Assembly: GCA_002943765.1 (NCBI GenBank)
Contig: PQWQ01000002.1
Span: forward strand, 1,302,001-1,366,000
From: Psoroptes ovis
Lineage: Eukaryota; Arthropoda; Arachnida; Sarcoptiformes; Psoroptidae
DNA length: 64,000 nt
Direction of reading: 5' to 3'
Positions within the stretch are counted from its first letter, which is position 1. Every line of letters starts with the position of its first letter. Made by a program: the position numbers and the translations under genes. Shown piece after piece: positions 35,901-49,400 of this stretch. The notes beneath the pieces were generated by a model. It saw only the letters and a list, made by a program, of their open reading frames with translations, made no database searches and was not told where the DNA came from.

Positions 35901-36299
35901 ATGATGATGATCATCATCAGCTACAACCACCACCACAACCATTACAAATATGTTTTTTTTGCATTCAACAATTTACTCCACCTTATTTTACTTCCTCACC
36001 TGTGTAGATATTTATTCATTGAATTGAAATGAATTTAGCTTTGAATTTTAGGCTTTAAAATTCATTTCATTTTGTTGTGAATCGTTGAAATTCACTTAGT
36101 CAGCAACAGACAGAATAACCACCACCACCACAACCGTCATTATTATCATGATCGTCGTGGTCCTTGACTGAATCATCCTAACACAGATCGTATACGTTTA
36201 AATCGTGTTGTTTTCCCGTTTATTTTTCTCTCTTGATCATCATTCGTCATTCGTATTTTTTAATCATTTCGTTTTACGGCCATTTATGTTCAGGTGAGC
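32951..36299. other. 3.3-kb intergenic region upstream of bark
   Basis: No gene is supported. Contents: the B9D1 3' end, a 28-base T-run at 34169-34196, a TG-rich patch at 34940-34972, a (TTTTA)n tract near 35726-35748, and a GGTCA direct repeat at 35445-35459. The last few hundred bases, with more G/C and CCACCA repeats, should hold the promoter of the large downstream gene. Confidence 0.5.
34169..34196. repeat. 28-base poly-T run
   Basis: Uninterrupted thymine run, one of three long homopolymers in the window (the others end at 37320 and 57832). Confidence 0.9.
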
Positions 36300-36478
36300 T
36301 CTCACAGTCTCTCTTGGTCTCTTCATTTAAGATCAACGTAAGAAAATTCACATATATCTTCACACACAGTTAAATAGTCTTCGAAAAAAGTGAAGAAGAA
36401 GACGAAGAAGAAGAAAATTCAACGATAATATCGGGTAATAGATTCGACTGAAAAACAACGTAAACAACAGCAGCAAAG
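36300..36478 (+). other. Probable 5' untranslated exon of bark
   Basis: A G/A-rich transcribed-looking segment ends in CAGCAAAG|GTAAGC, a near-perfect splice donor at 36479. The matching acceptor is likely TCGATATCTAG ending at 37346, preceded by a 23-base T-run. The upstream boundary is a guess; it has no ATG-initiated frame continuing into the coding exon. Confidence 0.4.
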
Positions 36479-37346
36479 GTAAGCTAAATATCTCAACAAA
36501 CCTGCTGCTGCTGCTTCAACAGGCCATCATTACCTGCAATAGATGTGTGTTTACATCTTTCATTCGTAAAACTAGCGCCATTGCAGTTTAAAATATTTTC
36601 ATTCAATTTTTAATTCATTTCATTTGAAAATATCCAAGAGTTACCTTGATATTCTTATTATTACGGATAGCATAACATCAGTTTATTCCGTAGGTCATCG
36701 TAATACAAAATTTTTTCCAAAATCAAAACAAAATCACGCAATTGATTAATTTATTCATGTGAATATTTTTTAAATTCATTCTTTTGAATGAAAAAAGCCT
36801 TTGATCTATTTGATCATGTCAATTTGTTTATGTTTAATGTGTTCGACAAGTTAATCAACATTATTATTTGAGATTTATTTATTTGAACTATTGTTTCTTC
36901 CCAATTATTATCACTTGTTTATTTTTAAACACTTTTTGTGTATGTGTGATCTGATTTGACAATTTGTTTCATCTATTTTTAAATCATAAAGTTGAAGAAA
37001 TATTTTGCCATGAAATGATCTTTGCTAGTCATTTTTTGATGATAAAATTATTCGTCCATTTGTTCATTTGTCCAATGAAATGGTCAAAAACAATTCATTT
37101 TGATGCTGAAGCTGTTTATAATGTTGATAATAAAGATGATAATGGCCCTCATCACCATCAACATTATCGTCGAAATAATTGCTGCTGCTGCTGCTCATTG
37201 ATTATAATTAAACAATGATAATGTTGATGCTGATGAAATAATGTCATAACCTACGGCGTTCGAAAACTGGACTAACCTCTATTTATTTACTGTTTTGTTT
37301 TTTTTTTTTTTTTTTTTTTTGATTTGTTTTTCTCGTCGATATCTAG
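36479..37346 (+). other. Probable 5'-leader intron of bark
   Basis: An 868-base interval between the donor GTAAGC and the acceptor ATCTAG after a polypyrimidine tract at 37298-37320. An 84-codon frame inside it (36964-37218) has a His/Cys-repeat tail from microsatellite sequence and is not called. Confidence 0.35.
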
Positions 37347-37441
37347 ATCATATAATGATCATTCAATTCAAATTATGTTCAAAGCTTCAGGAAAATCATA
37401 AAACAAATGAATAATTTTTAACCCATTTTCAAATCAACAAA

Positions 37442-40400
37442 ATGATTTTGATTACTATTTCGACGACAAATATCCGGACATTTACAGTTTTAGATCATCG
37501 ACATTGTTGTCATGACAATGTGTCGTTATGTTTGCAACTGCAAATGCATCAATTTTTACCAAAACATTCCGACATTCTATTGCCATCATCATCATCATTG
37601 AAAACATGTGTTTGTAGGCGATCATCATCATCATCATTATCATCGTTAATTTCATTATATTTGATGAAATTCATCAATAAAAATAATTTCAATGTTAAAA
37701 ATTTCATTAATTCATCTTCATCATCATCATTCAATGAAATTAATGATGATGATGGATTTGATGATGATTTGCAACGTGTTTTTACCTTACCATTAATTAT
37801 TTATGATGGTAATATTACCGTTAATACAACCAGTATTATACCTCAAATGCTATTAATAATAAATATACCTCAACAAAAATCATTGATGTTGTTATTGTCA
37901 TCATCGCCAACATCATCATCAATTGAAAATTTATTATTGTCGTCGAGGAGATATGGCAATCATAAGCAATCGTATGTAGCAACAACATCTCACAACGATG
38001 ATTATGATTATATTAATGATTGTTTAAAATATGATTCTTTTGTTGCAACAACAACCACAAGAACCTACGCCCCATTGATTATAAAAACAAATGATATGAT
38101 CAATAATGATTATGAATCGCTTAGATTAGATAAATATCTAAATCAATTCCATTATTTCAATATTTTTAAAAATTTTATAAAAATACAAAAAAATCAAACA
38201 AAACAAATATTATCGATAAAATCAAATTTCATTTCAAAATTATCAAAATGTCAACAAAAACAACGATTTGAGCAACAGCAACAACAGCAACAACAACAAC
38301 AAAATCAAATACCGTTAAAAATTGATCATTCAACGTGTTGTAATGTTGATCAAATTATACATGATCATTGTGCTAAATCTTCGCCATTATCATCATCATT
38401 ATTATCTTCATTGAATATGAATGAAAATTTTAATTTTAATCATCATCATCATCATTATCATAATTTAAATGAAATTATGATCCTTAAATCAAATAATGTT
38501 AAATTGAAACTTGAAGAAAAATTTAAAAATTTAAATTATAATGTATATAATTTACAAAAGTATTTATCATTTTATTTTTATAAAAATTGTACAAAAAAAT
38601 TTATTCCATTTACAAGATTATCCTCATTATTATTATTATTATTATTAAATATAATTATACCTGTGATCTCAGCACAATCTTTTCAGCATCAGTATCAACA
38701 ACAGCAACATCGACCACATTATTCACAATATTATCCATCATATGTGATTGAAAAAAATCGACAAAATGAACCACAATCACAACAACCATCGTCATTATTA
38801 TTTGAAGATTCAAGAATAAATAGTGATTTTAGAACTAATAATAATCATCATTTTAATGATAATAAATATGATGATCGAGAAAAAAATTATCGATTATCAT
38901 CAACATTTGATGGTGGTGATATTTATGATCGAAAAATTTTATCAAAACAATCTTTGTTGAATAATAATGATAATATCGATTATCAAATAAATAAAAATAT
39001 TATTATTCATCGAAATAGTCAGCTAATAATTGAACCAGGTGTACAGTTATCATTTGCACCAGGTATCGGTATTATTGTTTATGGTTCATTGAATGCAACG
39101 GTATGTGTCTATTATTTTTTCTTTCTATTATTTTCTATCATTCATTGTTTTCTATGAAGAAAAAAAATGAAAAATACCATTTGAATTAGGCCATATTGAT
39201 AATCCAAAAAGATTATCGGCGTAGAAAAAATTGATTATGTAAATTTCGGATGAAAAAAAATGATTTTTGAGATTGAAATTTAAGGGCGTCTTAGACGTGA
39301 TAGAGGCAGCGTGATAGACACAAGACATTGATTGATAATGTGAGATTGAATGTTGAATTGAAAGTGCATGAACAATAAAAGTCAAAATCAAGTGATTTGT
39401 ACAATAGATGAAATTGAAATAGATTAATATTTATGATTATCAATATTTGTATTTCAGTATTTATCTAACCTAATAATAGTTTTCATTTGTGTGTTTGAAT
39501 TATTCAAATAAATGAATAAATAAAATTTCTGGCCATGTGTTTCACTGGAATGGGGATGAAATTTGAATTCAAACATTTCAATTTTGGAACAATAAATTTT
39601 TCGTGCTTCTTTTCATTTTCAAATCTTGAATATTTAATAGATTAAATCTTCAAGATTACTTAATTCATGATTTATGCTTTTTGAATATTTAATTTCTTCA
39701 GAAAAAACAAAAAATTTAAATTTCAAAATCAATAAATCAATAATCGCTTAAATAATCGTGAATCATGGCTTAAATTGAAATGAAAAGTCCTCAATTGATT
39801 ATTTAATTATTTGATCTCTTGAATAATTTTTGAGACGAAAATGATAATGCTTTCATTTCCGATATGTTTCTTTATGATCGCATATCGATTGCTTAAATGA
39901 TTCATAATTTATTTATTTGAGTTACGAGGAAAAAAATGAAAACGAATCAAGATAAATAAACAAACAAACAATACAAACAAACAAATACAAATATAAATAA
40001 CGGTAAATCAAACATTGGCAACCTGTTGCTTTATGCATGCATGCATGCGTCTATTGCCAGTAGGTTTCCTTAGCAACGATTTTTTTTTTGAAAAAAAAGC
40101 TTTGAATGTAAATACTGATAAATGACTGACTGTGTATTTATAGATATTTATGAAAAAAAGTGAACGATTGAATGAATGAATGAAACAAAAATTCCATACA
40201 CACCTGACGAATGAAGAAAAATTATTAATAAATGACAATCATTGAAAAATAATAATAATAATAACGATGCTAATGATAATGTCAATAATGTGCGTGGTTG
40301 TTGATGATTTTTGTCAAATAAAAAATGAAGAATTTTAAAAAAATGAAAGGATTAAACATTTATTCGATTGAATTTAATAATGATCATGAGGATGATGATG

Positions 40401-43400
40401 ATGACTAATGGTAAAAATATACACATCATGATTGCAATCGCATAATTATTGCGTGATTGAAGAAGGACGTTCGTTCGTTTTGATTGAATTTATGTTTGAT
40501 TGTTTTTCATTATTTTTTCCTTTTTTTTCAATTTCAAAAATTAATGCATGATCAAAAGTGTATTGAAGTATCGTTATTAATAATTCAAGTTTTTTATTTA
40601 GTTTTTCATTCCATGCATTTACATAACACTTTCACATTTCATTTATTATTCATCGTGTGGGAATGAATACGATTATTATTATCGCTATTCATCGTCCAGA
40701 GATGAACATCGACATTTTTCCCCTTTTCTTTCTATCACATTCAACATCAATGAATGGAGATGAAATTTTTCGAAATAGATGAAATCATTGTTATTCGATG
40801 GATGAAATAAAGGAAAAAATAAATCATTTCACACATTTTTTTTTTTTTTGAAGATCAAATATCAATGAAATCATTGTGATATCATTGATTTTTCAATCTT
40901 GAATCAAACAGGTTTCATTCATCATCATTTCTTTTCATATTTCTAGATAATAATAATAACTAAAAAGTTCATTGTTAGTGTGTTTTATTATTGAATTTTT
41001 ATATTAGAAAAAAATATATCAAAATATCTATTAATCCAACCGAAAAAAATTGAATAAGAAATTAAATTTCAAATCGTGGTATGTGTGAGTGTGTCGTCTC
41101 GGTGTGTGTATTCAAGTGTGATTGAATATTTTTTTCATGAAATTTTCTTTTTGGAAACATTCAAAAGAATGTAGGACATTGTTCTTGATGTTGATGATGA
41201 TGATAGTGTCAACATGAATCAATAATCTTCCATTATTTTGTCAAAGAATAAACAAAGTTCAGTATAGAGTTTTGTTAATATTTTTAAATTGAAAAATTTT
41301 CAAAAAAAATGTCAGCGTGATACTCTAGCATTGATTGTTTGCTTTGAAGATGCTTTGATTATGCGAAGACATCATACATTCATCATAATAATAGCTTCTG
41401 ATCGATTCATGGCCTTTAATGAAATAATTAAATGAAAAATGAATAAAATAATTATGAAAATTTTTGACAAGTATGCAATGTCATTCAATTTAATGAATGC
41501 TTTTGTCATTACCTTCTTTTTGTTGTCAAAATTTGTCACAAAAAAACGGTTGGAAATTGTTTAAATATTCACCGGTTTTTGGAAATTTTGACCATTAAAT
41601 GCCTTGATTCAAAGATAATTTAATGTTTGATGCTTGATGCTTAATGAAAATTACTTTTTACATGATTTTCTTATGAAAAACTTGATTTCAAGTTAATCAA
41701 GTCATGTTCTAAAGAAAGTAGGATAATTTCATTTATTGTAAACTTTACTGTATAATTTAGAAAAATTCGGTTAACAATCATTTTCGTAAAAAAGTCGACT
41801 ACTAGTATTATGATAAAAAAAACCTGTCATATTGTCTTATTGGAGCTTGAGTTGAAAAAAACTTGAATAATCAAAAACAATTGACAAAAAACTGAAAAAT
41901 TTTCTCAACGAAAATTCAAAATCATTCAATGACACATAGAAATGAATTGAAAAAAATTGAAAATTTTCAATCAATCATTGAATTCAAACATATTTTTCAT
42001 ACATTCATTTTGCCACTTATGATGTAACTCTCTATGATGTCTATAGAAAATTGATTAATTATTAATTTTTCCAATTTTGTTTTTGTTTTCATTTTTTAAT
42101 CTGTTAAAATATATAGGGCACAAGCACTTCTCAAATAAAATTTACTTTAAATAATAGAACAAGAACAACAACTACAAATTATAGTCATAATCATAATCAA
42201 AAACCATTATGGCCTAACGTACGTTTAGTTGATGGTCAAAATGGTATTAAAGAAGGACGATTACAATTAAAATATAAAGGTCATTGGCATTCAGTTTGTA
42301 CAAATTCACGTAATTGGACACAAAATGATGTTAATGTTGTTTGTCAACAACTTGGATTCGCTGGTGGCCATTGGTATCGTTGGTTTACTCGTAATAATGA
42401 TTCAAGACAATTCATGTTGGAAAATCCTGGATGTAATGGAGATGAACCGGATATTGAACATTGTCAAAATTGGCCACAAAGACGAATAGGGAGTGGTGTT
42501 TGTGATTTTCATCAAGATATCGGTATCAGGTAAATAATTAAGAAATTATGAGTAGAATTAATTATTATTCTTATTTTATTCAAAATAGCTGTGATAATCG
42601 AATGAAAAATGTAAAATATTGGCGCGGTATTGAACTCATTAATTCAGATTCTCACGTAGTATCGATCATGTCGAACAAAATGGATTTTCATCGATCAAAA
42701 TCATCTTTGAAACATGTAATGATTGAATATGCTGGCCAACATTCTGATGGCCGATTATTGCCAGCATTATCATCGATTGGCAGTGTTCCGCCATATATCA
42801 ATCATCTCGTCATTTATCGTTCAGCATATACAGCATTAAATATCACCGATCCTATTAATGGATTTGAAATAATGAATTCAAAATTTATTGAAAATCGTGC
42901 ATACGGTGTTTATGTTAATGCATCAAATGGTCGAATTCATCTATCAAGTGTTGAAATAGAGGACAATGGTGCTGATGGCATTCGTTTTAATAATTTCGAT
43001 AAAATAGACTATTCATCGGATAATTTTTGTGAAACACCGAATCTCGGCACTAGTCAAGTATTTCCAATCAAATATATGCATCGCCAATCAGCTATGAAAG
43101 CTCCTAATGAAGAATGTTGTCAAGAATTTTATTCAAAAGATTGGGAAGGACAGCGTGTAACCGTGCATTTTCCTTTATTGATGAGTGGCATTGAAGATTA
43201 TAATTCAATGAATGAATATCTTGTACAACCTTATATACCGAATGTGGGTCGTGAAGGATCAATATATGTTGTTGATGGCCATTCAGGGCGAATAATCGCG
43301 GATTTCTTTATCCGTAATAATACAAAAATACAAAGTGTTTCATCCATAATTGGTAATGGCCCATTAAGAATTTGTTATCGTCCTGCCCATTATCGACGAG

Positions 43401-46400
43401 TGCTTTTCACAGTACATGTGGTTGTCGATTATGGAAGAGAATACGATGTAATCGTTTCAAATAGTCGTATTGTAGCGAATAATGGTCGCGGATTATGGCT
43501 TCAAAATCTTCGAAGTGGTGCTGTTATCAATCGTACATTGATTGCTAATCATGATTATGTTGCTGGTTTAGATGTCGAACGTGGTGTTGGTGAAATAATT
43601 GTAAATAATAGTATTATTAGTAATAATATTGCCGATGGTGTAAATATTACCAATGGAGGTGGATACCTTCATATTGATCGAACTGAAATCGTTAACAACA
43701 CTGGACGTGGTATAGCTGTATGGTTCAATGAATCGATTAATTTGAAAGCATTTAATTATAGTTCACATTTAACAAGATGTGCAATATCAAACAATCGAAT
43801 CGGTCTTTTCATTTCGAGTGGTTGCCATTTTCCATCATCACATAATGGTGCATATTGGAATATTAGTCTTAATGATTTTTTCGACCAGCGTGAACAAGGA
43901 TTATTATATCATTCATGTATACCAAGGCCAAGAATATTGAAAATGCAATTAAAACCATTAGTCACAAATATGTCGATTGGACATAATCGTTTTTTATCAA
44001 ATGAATTGCATGCAATACATATTGCTCCATTATTTTTCACAAGATTAACGATTGCACACAATGAATTTAGTGGACATAAAAAAGCTGTTTTATATATTAA
44101 TTCTCAAGATCATTTCAATGTTCAACAATTTGTTGAAGATGCTGAACGTTTTCCATTTTCATTTTTCAATAATAATGATAATAATGCTATTGAAAATGAT
44201 GGAAAAAATGGCAAAAATTTATTATTAAATCAAAGAAGTTTGGCATTAGATTTGTGGCCAACAGTTGTTCGCATAAGAAATAATAATTTTTATAACAATC
44301 GTGGATATTATGTTGCCAGTATTGGTTTATTAGAGCCAGAATCATCATTCAATATGAATTTTACTTCATTATCACAGAAAATTTTATTTACACGCAATAT
44401 TTTACATGACAATGTCATCCGTGAACCGTTCGAGAATCTTAATTCACGTTCACGTGTTGCAGCAGTATTATGTGTGACTTCGAGTAATGTACTCATATGG
44501 CGAAATGAATTCATAAATCCGAATTCAAAATATGAATTAGGCATACATTTTGATGTACATTTTCGTTTAGTTAATGCATCGTTAAATTATTGGGGCACAT
44601 CGACCAGTCCATCATTTGTTAATTCAATGCATTTACCTAATTATGGTAGAGATACATCTTCATATCGTAATGATAAACACTCTGATTCGGCTGCAGAAAT
44701 TTACGAAAGAATTTTTGATCGAAAAAATCGCTACAATTTAGCACAAGTTGAATTTCTTCCATATATTTTGATACCAAACGCATTAGAATCAGATCGTAGT
44801 GCATTATCATTGATAAATGACCGAGAAAAAATTTCACAATTTTTTCATGGAAATCCAACCGGTGAAATTGGTGGACAAGTAAAAGGTCAAGTCAATTTAA
44901 AGCCTGGAAAATATTTTGTTAAACATGATATTTATATTAGTCCTGAAGGAGAATTGGTATTAAATCCAGGAACAACATTGAATTTCGATCAATCAGTCGG
45001 CATATTTGTCCAAGGAAAATTCAAAGCAAAAGGAGAAAGAAATTCAGACATCAAATTTGTATTGGCATCATCAGACAAATTGAATAATTATCGTTTGAAA
45101 AGAAATGCTACAATAGACACAAACAATTCAACATTATCTAATTTCAGTAATCAAAGTTTAGTAGAGAGAAATAGAAAATTGCCAATTTCATTGAAACAAT
45201 CACCATTTTCAAATCAAAATGTCCGATTATCTAATGGTAGTGAAGGTTTATTAGAAGTTAAAATAGGCAATGAATGGGGCACAGTTTGTGGTTATAATTT
45301 TGATATCGAAGATGCATCGGTTGCTTGTCATCAATTGGGTATGGTACTCAATGAACGAGATTGGCGTCTTGAAAAATCAGAATTTTGGAATTCAAAAAAT
45401 TCTCGTAAAATTTTATTAACTAATGTACGCTGTACACATCTTGATGTTGATCTCACTAAATGTAAAGCTGAACGAATAAACAATTATGATTTCGAAGGAG
45501 AATGGTGTCCAAAAGGTGAAGTTGGCATTAGGTGCTTTCCTGAAGCTTGGGCTGGAATTCGTTTCGGCATGCTTACACAAGAGGTGATTTTTGAACATGT
45601 TACAGTTGAAAAAGCTGGTCTTATTGATTATCGTACCAGAAAATTCGGACCAGCTATACAATTTGATTTTAATCGATTTGCTATCAAAGATTCAATAATT
45701 TCATCCAATATTGATTCTGGTATTGGTATATTATGGAATGATGTGATCAGTGAACCAAACAATGATCGATTACAAATTATTGATTCCAAAATAATTGGCA
45801 ATCTCAACAATGGAATTATAACTAATGCACAAGGAATTAAAATCGAAAACAATTTAATTTATGATAATAAAGCTTCTGGGTTTCATTATGAGCCAAATTT
45901 TAGTCGAGAAAAACAAGAAGAATTAGCATCATGGATTGTAAAACAGCCGATTCATAATCGTAAAACATCAGTATTCGTAATTGTGCCCGGTGAAACAGTT
46001 ACTGATCAATCAATATATCTTGGTGACATTGGTCGCCAAGTTTATGTTTATGTGCCAAGACGACCAAAGTCAATAACAAAATCATTTCATTTATTGATAC
46101 GAACAGATCCTGGCAAAAGAATCGGTGTAATGGCAATTAGTCCAATATTTTTAACCAGGTCTACGGAATCATTGCGTCTTTATTCACCAGTGATCGATAG
46201 TATTCATGCCTCGAAAATGATGTGGGATTTACGACGCAATCTTACAGCGTTTCCATTCGTTTATCCTGGATATAGACTTATGCTCGAATATACAACTGGT
46301 GATCTTCCTTATGGTGGCATTCTATTATTATTTACACCTAAACAATATTTGCGAACTGTACCAGGTGAACCGAATTTCCAGGAAAAAAGCTTACAAGAAC

Positions 46401-49400
46401 AACGTGAAATGAATACAATGATATTGGAAAATAATCAATTCATTGGTAATGGTAAAGGAATATCAAGTTCACATTGTTCAATGAATATTGATTTGAATGG
46501 AAATTATTGTAAACGTTATGGAAACGAGACAATCATCATTAGGAATAATTTAATCAAAAAAAGTAATGGCGCCGGTTTGTTTGTGAATTCATTTGCATAT
46601 TCATCAATGATGCCATATTCATTATTAGTGAATATGATTGAATTCAATGATGAAAGATCACAGCATCAGCATGAAATGAACAAGTATGATATTACATACG
46701 CATCATCAGTGTTGGCCGAAATAAATTACACTTTGATTGCTAACAGCTTTATTGAAAATTCTGAATTCGGTTCAATCGTATTATATGATCATTCATTATA
46801 TGCTAATAGTGATATGCAACAGGTTACCGTGCAATCATTACCCGGTTTTGTATTGTCGAATGCGATTGGTGCTAATTATCCATCAAATACTAATTTATTT
46901 CATTGGAATATTTATAATTGTACATTAGATAATAATAAAAATGGTGGCCTAGATTTGAAATTACCATATACATGGCTATATAATGAAAATTTTACACATA
47001 CACTTGTTGTAGAAAATTCAAATTTTCATAAAAATCAAAATTTTGAATTTGTTATCGGTGGTCATTATGCAAAAGTTAATATTACTGGTAATAAATTCAC
47101 TGATAATCATTGTAAAATTGGTCTCATATCGATTCTTGGTATGGAAAAATTATTACGTATGAATGAAAATAAAATCAATGATAATTATGTTCATCGTTTT
47201 GTAATCGAAATGAATATGGCCAGTCATGCTGATAAATTCGGTACAGTTTTGGCCATGATTGATCACAATGAAATACGTAATAATCGTTTCACTGGTTCAG
47301 CATTGCGCTATTCAAATTCAGAAGAAACAGCGACAAATTCGTATGCACCTGAAACCTATACAATCGCTGTTCGAGGTTTGCAACAAGTGAATGTAACTAG
47401 AAATATTTTATCAAATCGTAATCTGCAATTTGAATTATTGGCTGGCGTTAAAGCAGGATCAATACACAATGAATTGAATGCAAGAGAAAATTTTTGGGGC
47501 ATCGGTTTCAATCGAAAAACAATTCAAGAACGTATATTTGATTTTGATGATTGGAACAGTTTTTCGACAACAATATTTTCACCATGGTTAGCGGATGATT
47601 ATTTAGAATCATCATTGATTTATGATCAACCTTCAATGGATTTTTCCAGTGATGAAGTGAAATTATCATCACCATTTTTATTAGGAGGTCGTTTGAATCG
47701 ATCATTAGTATTGAATGCACGTGATCGTCCTTATATTGTTCAGACTGATTTAACTGTAATGCCTGGAGCAACTCTAACAATTAGTGCAGGCACTGAAATT
47801 GAATTCTACCCATCAGTTGGAATATTGGTCCTTGGTGATTTGAATGCGATTGGCAATGAAAATCAACCAATTCATTTGAGGCCAATAAATCGTAATTCAA
47901 CTAATTTAAATAATTTTCAACCGAAAACAATCAATTCATGGACAGAACAGTCTCAAAGATATGGCAATAAACGACAAAGTCCCATGACTGAACAATTAGT
48001 TTATAGCAAAAGTGATCATGGTGGTGTTCGACTTTGTCTGACAGAAACTTGTGACTCAGAATCAGAAGCAAAAGCTGAGGAAAAAATGAAGCAACAACTA
48101 CAATGGTTTGAGAATTCCAATTATCCAAAATTAGCTACCAACGGTCGAAGGCGTCATGGATTTATGGAAATTTATAATTTAACCACATTACAATGGACAC
48201 CGATTTGTGATCCACGATTTACCGAACGTGATGCTCAAGTTGTTTGCCGACAATTAGGTTTTTCCACACTAAATGTGTTTGTTGGTAGAGGTCCACGTCC
48301 AGATATGGATCCAACTCTGATAACACGAATATCTGAATGGCCTGAATCATTAGAATGTAAAGGAAGTGAATCAAACTTGGCTGAATGTGATTTACGTACA
48401 TATTCAAAAAATAGTCATGATCGTAAATCAACATTGTTTGAAAATGCACCATTATATCATTCAAAAATATTATCAACAAATTTTTATCGTAAAACACATA
48501 CAAATAATATTGTTGATAATCAAACAAAAGAATTATTATTCTATTTTAATGATGATTGGAGATCATTGGAACAGCGATCAATGATACGAAGTACATCATG
48601 TCGTCATGATGGTAGTGAATTTGTTTATATATTTTGTGGTGAAGATAATAATAAATTTGATGATAACGATGAATCACATGAACATTGGGGTGGTATTCGT
48701 TTTGTTTTACCGGAATTTGAAGAAGATGATTGGAGAAAATTTTCACCAAATAATGATGAAAAATATTCAAAAAGTGCTATGCATCATGTCAATATAATCG
48801 GTGCTGGTGTGTTACATGGAGAGAAAAATGCTGCCCTACAAATGATACATCGATCAATACCATTAGAATTTGTAACAATACGAAATAGTGCATATCATGC
48901 TATCGAAGCATTGACTCCACCAGAATCGCTGAAAATTCATCGAATTCGTGCCGAAAACAATTTAGGTGCTGGCCTTAATTTTCTATTATCTGGTACATCA
49001 ACATCTGAAAGTGCACGCATACCATTCGAACCGATAACTGATGGATCGACATTCACTGTGCCATATAATGCATTTTCATTGATCGATATTTGTGATGCAA
49101 GAAAACAATTACGTGTGAAAGAAAAAGTGATTGTCTATTATAAATATGATAATCGTCCAGTTGATTGTGTTAAAATATTCACCAGTGCTAATCCGTTGAA
49201 AAATATTGGAATAAGATTTTTACAATTAAATCTTTGGAGTAAATTCAGTGAAACACCTGGAAAAGTAAATACATTCGATGATGATTATATCAAGGGGAAA
49301 AAATTTTCATATCAAACCGAAGATATATTTCACAATAAATTACATGAAATATTTGATGAAAAAACCGATTCATGCATAGATGCTTCATTAATTACATCAA

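Noticed and set aside
36964..37218. 84-codon frame before the bark coding exon
   Set aside because: Lies in the inferred leader intron and ends in His and Cys runs made by microsatellites.
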